Shown here: piece by piece, positions 7,225 through 15,598 of the stretch
How positions within the stretch are numbered: position 1 is the first letter of the stretch
Layout of the letters: every line of letters begins with the position of its first letter
NCBI GenBank assembly: GCA_049671305.1
Contig: JBATUR010000082.1
Span: 1-29,110, forward strand
Length of the DNA: 29,110 bases
Reading direction: 5' to 3'
Source: CADCTM01 sp049671305
GTDB taxonomy: Bacteria; Cyanobacteriota; Cyanobacteriia; Cyanobacteriales; Coleofasciculaceae
Made by a program: the position numbers and the translations under genes
The notes under the pieces: generated by a model
The model's input: only the letters and a program-made list of their open reading frames with translations
Databases searched by the model: none
What the model was told of the DNA's origin: nothing

Positions 7225-8802
7225 ATGACTTCCCTATTGTTTGATACTAAATTGTTTGATACTGAAGCCGCACGCATTGCCGCCCTAGGTGAATGCAACA
7301 TTCTCGATACGCCTCCCGAAAAGGCTTTCGACGATATCACCCGTTTAGCTGCCTATATTTGCGGCACTCCCATTGCTTTAATTAGCCTAGTTGATGCCTC
7401 GCGTCAGTGGTTCAAGTCAAAAGTTGGCTTGGATGTTGCCGAAACCAATCGTGATATCGCCTTTTGCGACCATACAATCAAGCAAGGCGAACTTTTGATT
7501 GTTCCAGACACCCTAACAGACCGCCGCTTTGCTACCAACCCCTTAGTTACCTGCGAACCTTATATTCGATTTTATGCTGGCGTCCCTTTATTAACACCCG
7601 AAGGTCATGCATTAGGAACCCTTTGTGTAATTGACTATGTGGCGCGAGAAATGACATCAGGACAGGTGGAAGCACTCTCAACCTTAGCAGATCAAGTCAG
7701 CAGCCAGATTTTACTTAGGCGTAACTTAATTGAACTCAGCCGTGCCACTTATAAGCGTCAGCAAGCTGAAGAAGCTCTTTCTCAGGCTAATGCACAACTA
7801 ACTAACCGAGTTAAAGAATTAGAACAACGTAACCTTGAGATTATGTTGCTAAGTGAAATGAGCGACTTTTTGCAAGCTTGTCTCTCGGTTGAAGAAGCCA
7901 AAAAAGTAATTGCCAAACTGATTCCACTGTTGTTTCTGGCGCTTGATGGTGGTGTTTTATTCAAGAATCCTACTAATAATTTAGTCGAAGCTGTAACAAC
8001 TTGGGGACAACCTAACTCTAGCCAAGTCCTTTCAACTTGTGAGTGTTGGGCATTGCGGCGTAGTCGAGTTCATTGGCTACAAGATGCACACCACGGTATG
8101 CTTTGTCAACATTTTTTTACTAACCCCAAACCAGCCCAAGCGCTCTGTGTGCCAATGTTAGCTCAGGGCGAAACCCTCGGTTTATTGTATTTGAGTAGTC
8201 AAGAATTTGGTCAATTTACCGATGCCAAAAAGCGGTTAGCGCGGACTGTTTCTGAACAAATTGCTCTGGCATTAGCGAATATTAAACTACGGGAAAATTT
8301 ACGCAATCAAAGTATTCGCGACCCGCTTACGAGTTTGTATAATCGGCGCTACTTGGAAGAATCTCTGTTTAGGGAATTGAATCGAGCCAAACGCAAACAA
8401 CAACCGGTCGGCATTATTATGCTTGATGTTGACCACTTCAAGCAATTTAATGACCAGTTTGGTCACGACGCGGGCGACACTGTGCTCAAAGAAGTCGCTA
8501 AATTTTTGCAAAAACACACTCGGCAGTCTGATATTGCCTGCCGTTACGGCGGTGAAGAGTTTATCTTAATTTTGCCAGAAGCCTCAATAGATGTGCTTAA
8601 AGAAAGAGCCGAACAGATACGGGAAGGTATTAAAGCTCTTCTCCTGATTCATGATGATCAAGCATTGGGTAAAATAACGATATCTTTGGGTATCGCTAGT
8701 TTTCCAGAACATGGGCTGATAGGAGATGCTTTGATTAAGGCAGCAGATACCGCTTTGTATCGTGCCAAAGCCGAAGGACGCGATCGCGTTGTCAGTGCCT
8801 AA
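7225..8802 (+). CDS. GAF-GAF-GGDEF diguanylate cyclase
   Basis: This 525-residue soluble signalling protein has three parts. An N-terminal GAF-type domain (about 15-165) carries the familiar block ILDTPPEKAFDDITRLAAYI and LISLVDASRQWFKS, common in sensor kinases and GGDEF proteins. A coiled-coil helix (about 170-205) leads into a second, more divergent GAF-like domain (about 208-350). The C-terminal GGDEF domain has DPLTSLYNRRYLEE, LDVDHFKQFND, GGEEF (442-446) and an inhibitory RQSD site (433-436). It should synthesise c-di-GMP under control of a ligand or chromophore bound by the GAF domains. The classic phytochrome chromophore Cys-His pair is not evident, although the second GAF contains several cysteines (C272, C274, C294, C308). 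It appears to be a single-gene unit, ending 22 bp from the convergent phosphoribosyltransferase gene. Confidence 0.93.
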   Translation: MTSLLFDTKLFDTEAARIAALGECNILDTPPEKAFDDITRLAAYICGTPIALISLVDASRQWFKSKVGLDVAETNRDIAFCDHTIKQGELLIVPDTLTDRRFATNPLVTCEPYIRFYAGVPLLTPEGHALGTLCVIDYVAREMTSGQVEALSTLADQVSSQILLRRNLIELSRATYKRQQAEEALSQANAQLTNRVKELEQRNLEIMLLSEMSDFLQACLSVEEAKKVIAKLIPLLFLALDGGVLFKNPTNNLVEAVTTWGQPNSSQVLSTCECWALRRSRVHWLQDAHHGMLCQHFFTNPKPAQALCVPMLAQGETLGLLYLSSQEFGQFTDAKKRLARTVSEQIALALANIKLRENLRNQSIRDPLTSLYNRRYLEESLFRELNRAKRKQQPVGIIMLDVDHFKQFNDQFGHDAGDTVLKEVAKFLQKHTRQSDIACRYGGEEFILILPEASIDVLKERAEQIREGIKALLLIHDDQALGKITISLGIASFPEHGLIGDALIKAADTALYRAKAEGRDRVVSA

Positions 8803-8824
8803 TCATAGCTGAGAATCAACATAA

Positions 8825-9352
8825 CTACTCACTTAGCGCCACAGGCTCATACGTCGCTGCCAATTCGGCTGGATTAATTTGCTCATAACGCTCAAATGGT
8901 TGATGAATCCAAGGATTATCTGGCAGGTAATCTACATAATAATCGGGAGTAATTTCCGAGCAGGCTTTATACCAAATTACACCTGTGCGAATCTCGGTTA
9001 TTTCTGTACCATAATGATCATGGAGCCAGTGCATCGACTCGCGCAAACTAACTCCAGAATCTGCTAAATCATCAAGTAATAAGACGCGATCGCCTAATTT
9101 TTGCGTCGTCATTGCCAAGTGACTAGAAAAACTAATCTTGCCACGCACCCGATTTTCAGGTCCACTATAAGAAGACGCACAAAGAATTGCTAATGGTTGG
9201 CGGTACAACCGACAAAACGTGTCGCCCAAGCGCAACCCACCTTTAGCAATGCAGACAATTTGGTTAAAATCCCAATTATCTTGATAAATTTTTACCGCTA
9301 ATTGTTCGATTTTTTGATGATACTCTGACCAAGAAATGTAAAGATCGGGCAT
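8825..9352 (-). CDS. phosphoribosyltransferase (xanthine-guanine type PRT fold)
   Basis: The product contains the PRPP-binding signature VLLLDDLADSGVSL (about 90-103 from the chosen start). Ahead of it are CIAKGGLRLGD, the PRT loop region, and SSYSGPENRVRGKI, the flexible-loop region. This fits purine-type PRTs related to Gpt, which salvage xanthine or guanine using PRPP; the exact base is uncertain. I chose the ATG at 9352 (175 residues) because the characteristic sequence begins with MPDLYISWSEYHQKI. The frame runs on to a TTG at 9463 through a stretch that does not look like protein and overlaps the divergent promoter region. No strong ribosome binding site is visible before 9352. It is transcribed divergently from the MelB-type transporter, and the shared region may coordinate the two. 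Confidence 0.82.
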   Translation of the reverse strand: MPDLYISWSEYHQKIEQLAVKIYQDNWDFNQIVCIAKGGLRLGDTFCRLYRQPLAILCASSYSGPENRVRGKISFSSHLAMTTQKLGDRVLLLDDLADSGVSLRESMHWLHDHYGTEITEIRTGVIWYKACSEITPDYYVDYLPDNPWIHQPFERYEQINPAELAATYEPVALSE

Positions 9353-9381
9353 ACAAATTACAAAAGCGGCGTCAAAGATAG

Positions 9382-9463
9382 TTGTACAAAATTTTACAAC
9401 AATTCTCTCAATTCCTCTGTATGCCATAAAAAGACTGTCAGGGGTTAGCTTGGCGTTGTACAA
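9382..9463. promoter_or_regulatory. two TTGTACAA palindromes in the divergent PRT/transporter promoter region
   Basis: The perfect octamer palindrome TTGTACAA occurs at 9382-9389 and again at 9456-9463, 74 bp apart, between the chosen starts of the divergent genes (9352 and 9497). Both are followed by AT-rich bases. Paired palindromes in a divergent promoter region suggest operator sites, but no regulator gene is adjacent. Confidence 0.3.
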
Positions 9464-9496
9464 TTTTGTGTCTCAGTTATGAGGAACCGATCATTC

Positions 9497-11164
9497 ATGA
9501 GTAATATTAATCCATCTGAACCTTTTCCCCCAAACATAACCACAGCCAAACGGTTAAGTTTGCCAACAAAACTTGCCTATGGTGCAGGTGATTTGGGTCC
9601 TGCCATTACCGCAAATATTGGTGTATTTTTTGCCTTATTTTTCTTTACCAATGTGGCGGGGTTGAGTGCTGGGCTAGCGGGTAGTATTTTGATGATTGGG
9701 AAAATTTGGGATGCGATCAATGACCCAATGATCGGGGTAATGAGCGATCGCACCAAACACCCTTGGGGACGCCGCTTACCCTGGATGTTTTATGGTGCAA
9801 TTCCGTTCGGTATTTTCTTCTTTTTGCAATGGATTGTTCCTCATTTCAGCGCTGATAAAACTGCAAATAACTGGGCATTATTCTGGTATTACGTTGTTAT
9901 TGGCATTTTCTTCAATAGCTTTTATACCGCCGTTAATTTACCTTATACAGCCTTAACACCAGAACTTACTCAAGACTATAACGAACGCACTAGTCTTAAT
10001 AGTTTTCGGTTTACATTTTCGATTGGTGGTAGTATTTTATCCTTAATTCTGGCTCAGATTATTTTTGCTCAGTTAAAAGTTCCTCAAGAGCAACAATACA
10101 TCGTGCTTGCTGCTGTTTGTGCAGTTTTTTCAGTTTTACCTTTATTTTGGTGTGTTTGGGGCGTAAAAAATCAAGTCTTGGCATTTGAAGAACAGCGTCG
10201 TGATGTTGATGAACCCGTATCTGTACCTTTGCTAGAAAAACTTCGGATTATTTTTTGGAATCGAGCTTTTCTGAATGCCCTTGGTATTTACTTGCTCTTT
10301 TCATTAATTTTACAAGTGATTGCAGCTATCCTATCTTACTTTGTTTCGAGTTGGATAAATCTGCCAGAAGGGGTTTTTAGCCAAGCTGCTTGGTTTATAC
10401 AAGGAATTGTCCTAAGCGTAGTACTTCTTTGGTTTAGTTTTCATAATCGAGCTTTTCTATTTGTCATTGGAATTTATCTTTGTTCCTGGTTAGGAGTGCA
10501 AGTTACCGCTTCAATTTTGCCTTACTTTGTGGTTAATTGGATGGGTTTACCTGCAGCCGAATTTCCGAAAGTTGCGATCGCAGTTCAAGGTACTGCTTTA
10601 ATTATGCTCTTCGTCTGGAGTGCCGTGAGTAAGCGCTTTGGCAAAAAAGCCGTCTACTTTATGGGCATGATTATTTGGATTATTGCTCAAGCTGGTTTAT
10701 TCTTTCTGCAACCTGAGCAAATTGGCTTAATGTACTTTCTTGCTACCCTAGCTGGAGTTGGCGTTTCCACAGCTTACCTGATTCCTTGGTCGATGATTCC
10801 TGATGTAATTGAACTAGATGAACTGCAAACAGGTCAGCGTCGGGAAGGGATTTTTTATGGTTTCATGGTATTACTACAAAAAGTCGGTTTAGCCGTAGGT
10901 TTATTTTTAGTAGGACAAGCTTTAGAATTTTCGGGATTTATCGAAACTGCGCCCGGACAAACAGCACCAATTCAACCAGCTTCTGCACTGCTTGCTATCC
11001 GTATTTCTATTGGTCCACTGCCAACAATTGCTTTAATTTTAGGTTTGATTCTTGCCTACTTTTATCCGATCACCAAAGCGGTTCATGCTGAAATACTTTT
11101 GAAGCTGCAAGAACGCAAATCAGGATTAAGCAATGCTCCAAGCCATCCGGAATCTTTAGATTAA
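9497..11164 (+). CDS. MelB-type (glycoside-pentoside-hexuronide:cation symporter family) sugar transporter with internal duplication
   Basis: This 555-residue multi-pass inner-membrane protein of the GPH family shows the signatures KLAYGAGDLGPAI near the N-terminus and GKIWDAINDPMIGVMSDRT, where the Asp residues correspond to the cation-coupling site of MelB. Loop motifs WGRRLPWM and RTSLNSFRFTFS are also present. It should import a glycoside or other sugar together with Na+ or H+. The family is usually about 450-500 residues. The excess is explained by a tandem pair of 62-residue segments beginning FWNRAFL and FHNRAFL (10253-10624). I start at the ATG at 9497 because GAGGA lies about 11 nt upstream; an in-frame ATG at 9479 has no such site. 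The neighbouring GT4 and glucosidase genes also concern sugars, but a hairpin-rich 355-bp gap separates them. Confidence 0.88.
   Translation: MSNINPSEPFPPNITTAKRLSLPTKLAYGAGDLGPAITANIGVFFALFFFTNVAGLSAGLAGSILMIGKIWDAINDPMIGVMSDRTKHPWGRRLPWMFYGAIPFGIFFFLQWIVPHFSADKTANNWALFWYYVVIGIFFNSFYTAVNLPYTALTPELTQDYNERTSLNSFRFTFSIGGSILSLILAQIIFAQLKVPQEQQYIVLAAVCAVFSVLPLFWCVWGVKNQVLAFEEQRRDVDEPVSVPLLEKLRIIFWNRAFLNALGIYLLFSLILQVIAAILSYFVSSWINLPEGVFSQAAWFIQGIVLSVVLLWFSFHNRAFLFVIGIYLCSWLGVQVTASILPYFVVNWMGLPAAEFPKVAIAVQGTALIMLFVWSAVSKRFGKKAVYFMGMIIWIIAQAGLFFLQPEQIGLMYFLATLAGVGVSTAYLIPWSMIPDVIELDELQTGQRREGIFYGFMVLLQKVGLAVGLFLVGQALEFSGFIETAPGQTAPIQPASALLAIRISIGPLPTIALILGLILAYFYPITKAVHAEILLKLQERKSGLSNAPSHPESLD
10253..10624 (+). 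repeat. two-copy in-frame 186-bp duplication within the transporter gene
   Basis: Unit 1 (10253-10438) and unit 2 (10439-10624) align without gaps at exactly 62 codons. Shared residues include F.NRAFL, GIYL, QV, IL.YFV, W..LP, QG and W near the end, roughly 40-45 percent identity by eye. Fourteen bases (AATCGAGCTTTTCT) are identical at 10259 and 10445. Each unit looks like about two hydrophobic helices, so the repeat probably adds a helical pair to the usual twelve. Confidence 0.85.
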
Positions 11165-11260
11165 GCTTGTAGTCTTGCCCACAACACATTCAACTTTAAA
11201 GGGGATCTGAAAAGGGAATTTTGCCAAAGCCCCAGCCCATCTAGGTTTACCACCCACAGC

Positions 11261-11296
11261 TTGACAAACTAGTTGTAATACAGCTAGTGTATTACA
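11261..11296 (+). promoter_or_regulatory. TTGACA element overlapping a perfect 9-bp inverted repeat
   Basis: A consensus -35 hexamer TTGACA (11261-11266) is followed by TGTAATACA-N5-TGTATTACA (11274-11296), a perfect 9-bp inverted repeat with flanking AAAC/GTTT also complementary. A possible -10 box TAGTGT (11285-11290) gives an 18-bp spacer. The palindrome would then sit across the promoter like an operator. It does not match the NtcA consensus spacing. Confidence 0.4.
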
Positions 11297-11337
11297 GTTT
11301 AGACCAAGTGTCTTACAAACCGCTTCTTTTCAAAAAT

Positions 11338-11368
11338 AAAAGCAGTGGGTTAGCAACCGCCGCTTTTT
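11338..11368 (+). terminator. intrinsic terminator-like hairpin
   Basis: AAAAGCAGTGGGTT pairs imperfectly with AACCGCCGCTTTT around AGC, and the stem ends in a T5 run (CGCTTTTTGAC). It lies about 175 nt past the transporter stop. It could end that transcript, or end a short RNA of about 70 nt started by the TTGACA element at 11261. Confidence 0.5.
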
Positions 11369-11519
11369 GACTTCCGATCCAATTTACACAACCAGATTAA
11401 ATGACCAGTAGATCGGAATGCTGTCTTTTTCTTGCCTGTGAGGAGTTTATTTGCACAGCACTAAAATGCTTGCCTCGTCGGTGGATTTTGACGGATGTTC
11501 AACTACAAAGGTGACTTAA

Positions 11520-12554
11520 ATGAGAATTGCTCAAATAGCCCCTCTTTGGGAACGTGTGCCTCCTTTTCGCTATGGAGGAATTGAGTTAATTGTCAGTTTG
11601 TTAACAGATGAACTAGTTCGACGCGGACATGAGGTAACCTTATTTGCCTCTGGAGACTCAATTACCAAAGCTGACCTAAAATCAGTGCATGATCAGGCAT
11701 TAAGACTAGATCCAACCGTCAAAGAGCATAGTTTGTATGAGCAAATGATGCTATCGACACTGTATCAACAAGCTGCTGATTTTGACATCATTCATTCTCA
11801 TCTTGGATATGGTGCATTACCCTACAGTTCCTTAGTCAAAACGCCAACCATTCACACAACCCACGGCATTTTTACGCCGGATAACGAAAAAATATTCCGA
11901 CAATTTGCCACTCAACCGTTCACCAGCATTAGTGAAGCACAACGGGAACCCCGACTAGGACTAAACTACGTTCATACCGTCTACAACGGTATAGATCCAG
12001 ATGCTTATGAGTTTCAGGCAACACCAACACAACCGCCTTACTTAGCATTTGTCGGACGCATTTCACCAGAAAAAGGTCCAGAAGGCGCAATCAAGATTGC
12101 CCGTACAATCGGTTTGCCGCTAAAAATGGCAGGGAAAATTGATGTTGTAGACCAAGAATACTACGACGAAACCATCAAGCCGTTGATTGATGGCGAACAA
12201 ATTCAATATCTGGGAGAAGTAGCTCACCAGGAGAAGGTACAACTACTAAAAAATGCTACTGTTACCTTGTTTCCGATTACCTGGCGAGAACCCTTTGGCT
12301 TGGTGATGATTGAATCTATGGCAACAGGAACACCAGTTATCGGCATGGCACTGGGTGCGGTGCCAGAGGTAATTGCTCATGGTAAAACTGGCTTTATCTG
12401 CCACTCCCTGGAAGAAATGAGTCAAGCGATTCCACAGGCAATGAAATTAGACAGGAAAACTTGTCGAGATTATGTTTTGAGCCGTTTTAGTGTTCAAACT
12501 ATGGTCAATGAATACGAACAAGCTTACGAAATGGTTTTAGGTAGTCTTTCCTAA
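11520..12554 (+). CDS. GT4-family glycosyltransferase
   Basis: This 344-residue GT-B fold enzyme starts with the N-terminal Rossmann motif MRIAQIAPLWERVPPFRYGG, whose glycine-rich loop is typical of GT4. LTDELVRRGHEVTLFASG and DIIHSHLGY follow. The C-terminal donor domain begins with LAFVGRISPEKGPEGAI and contains the E-x7-E motif in EPFGLVMIESMATGTPVIG, then GAVPEVIAHGKTGF. Retaining GT4 enzymes transfer a sugar from a nucleotide-sugar donor. The acceptor cannot be read from the sequence; glycogen-, trehalose- or lipid-type acceptors are all possible. The glucan-hydrolase-like gene at 13152 on the same strand suggests a role in alpha-glucan or compatible-solute metabolism, although about 600 bp separates the two. 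No membrane segment is evident. Confidence 0.88.
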   Translation: MRIAQIAPLWERVPPFRYGGIELIVSLLTDELVRRGHEVTLFASGDSITKADLKSVHDQALRLDPTVKEHSLYEQMMLSTLYQQAADFDIIHSHLGYGALPYSSLVKTPTIHTTHGIFTPDNEKIFRQFATQPFTSISEAQREPRLGLNYVHTVYNGIDPDAYEFQATPTQPPYLAFVGRISPEKGPEGAIKIARTIGLPLKMAGKIDVVDQEYYDETIKPLIDGEQIQYLGEVAHQEKVQLLKNATVTLFPITWREPFGLVMIESMATGTPVIGMALGAVPEVIAHGKTGFICHSLEEMSQAIPQAMKLDRKTCRDYVLSRFSVQTMVNEYEQAYEMVLGSLS

Positions 12555-12576
12555 AGGCATTAAAAACTCAGTCCAT

Positions 12577-12670
12577 CGGCGTTAGTTTATTTTATGCTGA
12601 CGCCGATAGCGAAGCGTTAGCGAGTCTTCTCCCAAGGGGAGACGCCAAGGGCGAACGAGCGTCTGGCGAC
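12577..12670. repeat. palindromic dispersed-repeat-type element
   Basis: Just past the GT4 stop, CGGCGTTAG pairs with CTGACGCCG (12577-12605, one G-U pair). A second hairpin, TCTCCC-AAG-GGGAGA, and a run of short GCG-rich words (AGCGAAGCGTTAGCGAGTC) follow. From memory, strings of this kind are multi-copy intergenic repeats in Nostocales; I could not check copy number. A 66-codon minus-strand frame over this element (12592-12792) is repeat-derived and not a gene. Confidence 0.6.
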
Positions 12671-13151
12671 AAAAGCACAATGGCAAATTGTATATAAATA
12701 TTGGGTATTACTTTTAAAAAGCGATGAATCGTTATAATATATAACTCTTCTTGCTCTTGGTGTGAAGAGAGGAATTGAAGAGTCACTCCCATAGACTGAT
12801 ATTTTTTTAATTAGATTATATTTGTAACAGAATCAATCTATGAGGAAGTCCTACACTAGTAGATGACCAATTCCTCAAAGCCACGGACTTAGCTCCACTA
12901 AAGCTTATTTTTGGGTACATCAACGTACCTCCAAGACTATAACGCAGATCATAGCACCAGTGTCAAGAAACTTTTTTAGTTTTTTTTCCATCCAGACACT
13001 TATACCTATTCAACTAGGTTTTTCTAGAATCTGAATAACTTGTTTGCTTCAACGAACAAAGTGTAATCTTTGTTGTGCTGCAACTAACAATTGGTGACAC
13101 TGCACCCTGCCCTAACCTCAGCAAACCTTTCATTTGAGCGGAAATTTAGGA
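12671..13151. other. intergenic region and long leader before the glucosidase gene
   Basis: About 480 bp without a gene. Small hairpins are visible: GGTAC-N6-GTACC at 12914-12929 and AACAAAG-N6-CTTTGTT at 13055-13074. The latter lies about 80 bp before the start codon and could shape the leader. I see no clear promoter. Confidence 0.4.
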
Positions 13152-15491
13152 ATGACGACGGATACGCTTGAGTTAGATGGTAAAACCTTTGTGCCTGCCG
13201 ATCAGCTACCTTTTTCGGAGTGGCCCTGTGTTCTGAGCGAAAGGCCCCAGCCGACGCTTACCATTAAAGATAATGACCTGTTTTTAGTTACCGACACCCT
13301 GGGCAACATCTCTGGCTGTTTGGGAGATGACACCAATGCCAGCATGGGTTTATTTTGCTGTGATACGCGGTTCCTCAGTCGTTTGGAATTACAAATCAAT
13401 GGACGCTCACCCGTATTACTCAGTAGCACAGCAGATAAAGGATTTGCCCTTTCGGTACTGTGTACTAATCCCAGTATGGATGGCGGCGCCAGACTAGAAG
13501 GAGGCGATAAATTAGAACCTGGCACAGAAACATTAGACGGGAAAGCTTTTTTTGAGTTTGCCCCCTTGAGAGCCGACACAATTGGCATCAACCGAGAACT
13601 CGTCCTAAATGGGGCGCTATTTGAAGAAATAACTGTTGCCAACTACAGCACCAGTCCCATCGAATTTCAAATCAGTCTGAGCTTTAGTGCGGATTTTGCT
13701 GATTTATTCGTGGTGCGGGGCTACAGTCGCAAGAAAAGAGGGCAGCTTTTACACGCTGTGCCAAAGCAGCAAGAGGATCGCTGTATTGAGCCCGATCAAG
13801 ACTATGTTGATGGTCGGCATGGTTCAAATCAAGAATTGACCTTAGCTTACCAAGGTTTAGATGGAGTACTGATGCAATCTCACGTTGAGTTTTTGCATCG
13901 CCAACCCAACGAATTGAAAGGTTACACGGCAGTTTGGGATATTAAGCTGAATTCCCATGAAACCCGGAAGCTTGGTTATCGGCTGCAAATGCTGACAGAT
14001 AACCGCAATTCCTCTAATGTTAGTGCGCCAACAACCTTGGTACACGCCAAGGCGGCTGAAGTATCAGAACAGCAAGAGTGGCGGCAACAAGTTACTCAAA
14101 TTCGCTCTGATAAGAATACCTTTAATCGTGTGATTGAGCGGGCGGAGCAAGATGTTTATCTGCTGCGGCAGTCTTTTGGCAAAGGTAAGGTGCTCTCGGC
14201 TGGGGTTCCCTGGTTTTCTACTTTGTTTGGGCGCGATTCAATTATTGGTGCTTCCCAAACCTTGATGCTTGATCCAACAATTGCCTGTGAAACCCTGAAA
14301 GTTTTGGCTCAATACCAAGGCAAGCGGGAAGATGAATGGCGGGATGAGGAACCGGGCAAAATCTTGCACGAGCTGCGTCTAGGAGAAATGGCTCGTTGTC
14401 AAGAAATTCCCCATACTCCGTATTATGGCACTGTAGATGCAACTCCCTTGTGGTTGATGCTCTATGCCGAATACTATGCCTGGACTCATGACACCGAAAC
14501 TTTGGAGTTGTTGTGGTACAACGCTTTGGCGGCGATGGATTGGATTGACCGTCGCAGTAAGCAAACTGGCTATTTGAGCTATGAACGTCAATCAAAGCGC
14601 GGTTTAGCAAACCACGGCTGGAAAGATTCGGGAGATTGTATTGTTAATCGTAAAGGGCAGTTGGCAAAAGGTGCAATTTCGTTATGTGAAGTGCAAGCTT
14701 ATGTTTATGCGGCAAAACTACGCCTGAGCGAAATCGCTCGTATGAAGAAGCGGCTTGATTTATCAGACCGCTGGCAGGAAGAGGCAAAAGACCTCAAACG
14801 TCGCTTTAACCAGGATTTCTGGATTGAAGACCAGGATTTCTGTGCCTTGGCGTTGGACGGCGATGGTAATCCGGTTGATAGCATTAGTTCTAATCCTGGT
14901 CATTGTCTCAATCTAGGCATTTTGTCTCCAGAAAAGGCTTATAGTGTGGCGGAAAGGCTCAGAGCGCCCGATATGTTTAATGGTTGGGGTATTCGCACTC
15001 TTAGCAGTTTGTCGCCCGCCTATAACCCGATGGGCTATCATGTGGGATCGGTCTGGCCCCATGATAATTCGATGATTGCTTTGGGATTGCGATCGCTTGG
15101 TCTAATTGATCAGGCTCTAGAATTGTCTCAAAGCTTGTTTGATATGACCCTGCAGCAGCCTTACCTGCGCCCTCCAGAGCTATTTTGCGGCTATGACCGT
15201 ACGGCGGATAATACGCCAGTAAAATACCCTGTAGCTTGTTCTCCCCAAGCTTGGGCAACTGGTACTATCTTCCAGTTGTTGCAAATGATGGTAAATTTGG
15301 TACCCGATGCTCGTAATAATTGTTTGCGAATTATTGACCCAGCTTTACCACCCACAATTAATCGTTTGTCGTTGCATAATTTGCGAATTGGACCAACTTT
15401 GCTCGATTTAGAATTTGAGCGTTCTGGTAGTACTACAGCTTGTCGTGTGGCGAAAAAGCGGGGCAATCTCCGGGTTGTAATTGAAGCCTAA
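13152..15491 (+). CDS. amylo-alpha-1,6-glucosidase-like (glycogen debranching enzyme-type) protein
   Basis: This protein of about 779 residues has two parts typical of bacterial debranching-enzyme homologues. The N-terminal beta-sandwich (about 25-290) begins with TIKDNDLFLVTDTLGNISG and contains CCDTRFLSRLELQINGRSP. The C-terminal (alpha/alpha)6 barrel has WFSTLFGRDSIIGA (FGRDS at about 357-361), GWKDSGDCI (KDSGD at about 490), GWGIRTLSS (about 610) and HVGSVWPHDNSMI (about 630), as in GH63/GH133-like enzymes. The acidic residues in GRDS and KDSGD are candidate catalytic groups. It should hydrolyse alpha-glucosidic linkages, but the real substrate may be a small glucoside rather than glycogen. 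I use the ATG at 13152; the frame extends to a TTG at 13134 without a ribosome binding site. The leader is long, and a perfect palindrome follows the stop. Confidence 0.85.
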   Translation: MTTDTLELDGKTFVPADQLPFSEWPCVLSERPQPTLTIKDNDLFLVTDTLGNISGCLGDDTNASMGLFCCDTRFLSRLELQINGRSPVLLSSTADKGFALSVLCTNPSMDGGARLEGGDKLEPGTETLDGKAFFEFAPLRADTIGINRELVLNGALFEEITVANYSTSPIEFQISLSFSADFADLFVVRGYSRKKRGQLLHAVPKQQEDRCIEPDQDYVDGRHGSNQELTLAYQGLDGVLMQSHVEFLHRQPNELKGYTAVWDIKLNSHETRKLGYRLQMLTDNRNSSNVSAPTTLVHAKAAEVSEQQEWRQQVTQIRSDKNTFNRVIERAEQDVYLLRQSFGKGKVLSAGVPWFSTLFGRDSIIGASQTLMLDPTIACETLKVLAQYQGKREDEWRDEEPGKILHELRLGEMARCQEIPHTPYYGTVDATPLWLMLYAEYYAWTHDTETLELLWYNALAAMDWIDRRSKQTGYLSYERQSKRGLANHGWKDSGDCIVNRKGQLAKGAISLCEVQAYVYAAKLRLSEIARMKKRLDLSDRWQEEAKDLKRRFNQDFWIEDQDFCALALDGDGNPVDSISSNPGHCLNLGILSPEKAYSVAERLRAPDMFNGWGIRTLSSLSPAYNPMGYHVGSVWPHDNSMIALGLRSLGLIDQALELSQSLFDMTLQQPYLRPPELFCGYDRTADNTPVKYPVACSPQAWATGTIFQLLQMMVNLVPDARNNCLRIIDPALPPTINRLSLHNLRIGPTLLDLEFERSGSTTACRVAKKRGNLRVVIEA

Positions 15492-15510
15492 ACTGATTAA
15501 TCTGACGACC

Positions 15511-15537
15511 TAGAGACGTTCCGTCGGAACGTCTCTA
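15511..15537. repeat. perfect 12-bp stem palindrome, terminator-like dispersed repeat
   Basis: TAGAGACGTTCC and GGAACGTCTCTA are perfect inverted copies separated by 3 nt, starting 19 bp after the glucosidase stop. Palindromes containing AGAGACGTTCC are, from memory, very common between Nostocales genes. It may act as a transcription terminator or mRNA end stabiliser. No T-run follows. Confidence 0.75.
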
Positions 15538-15598
15538 CAACAGGTCATATTTTCACAAACTAAATACTATTGCCATAAGACAAAAATCTTTATAAGAT

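Larger units (their letters stand above)
11165..11519. other. hairpin-rich intergenic region between transporter and glycosyltransferase
   Basis: This 355-bp stretch has no gene. It contains a TTGACA element overlapping a palindrome (11261-11296) and a terminator-like hairpin (11338-11368), both listed separately. The last 100 bp before the GT4 start hold no clear promoter, and the ribosome binding site is weak (AAAGGTGA). Confidence 0.5.

Noticed and set aside
11274..11296. Possible NtcA site in the TGTAATACA palindrome
   Set aside because: NtcA needs GTA-N8-TAC; here the half-sites are 15 bp apart.
12592..12792. 66-codon minus-strand frame after the GT4 gene
   Set aside because: Its second half (SPDARSPLASPLGRRLANA) is translated from the palindromic repeat; such repeat-derived frames recur in Nostocales and are not genes.
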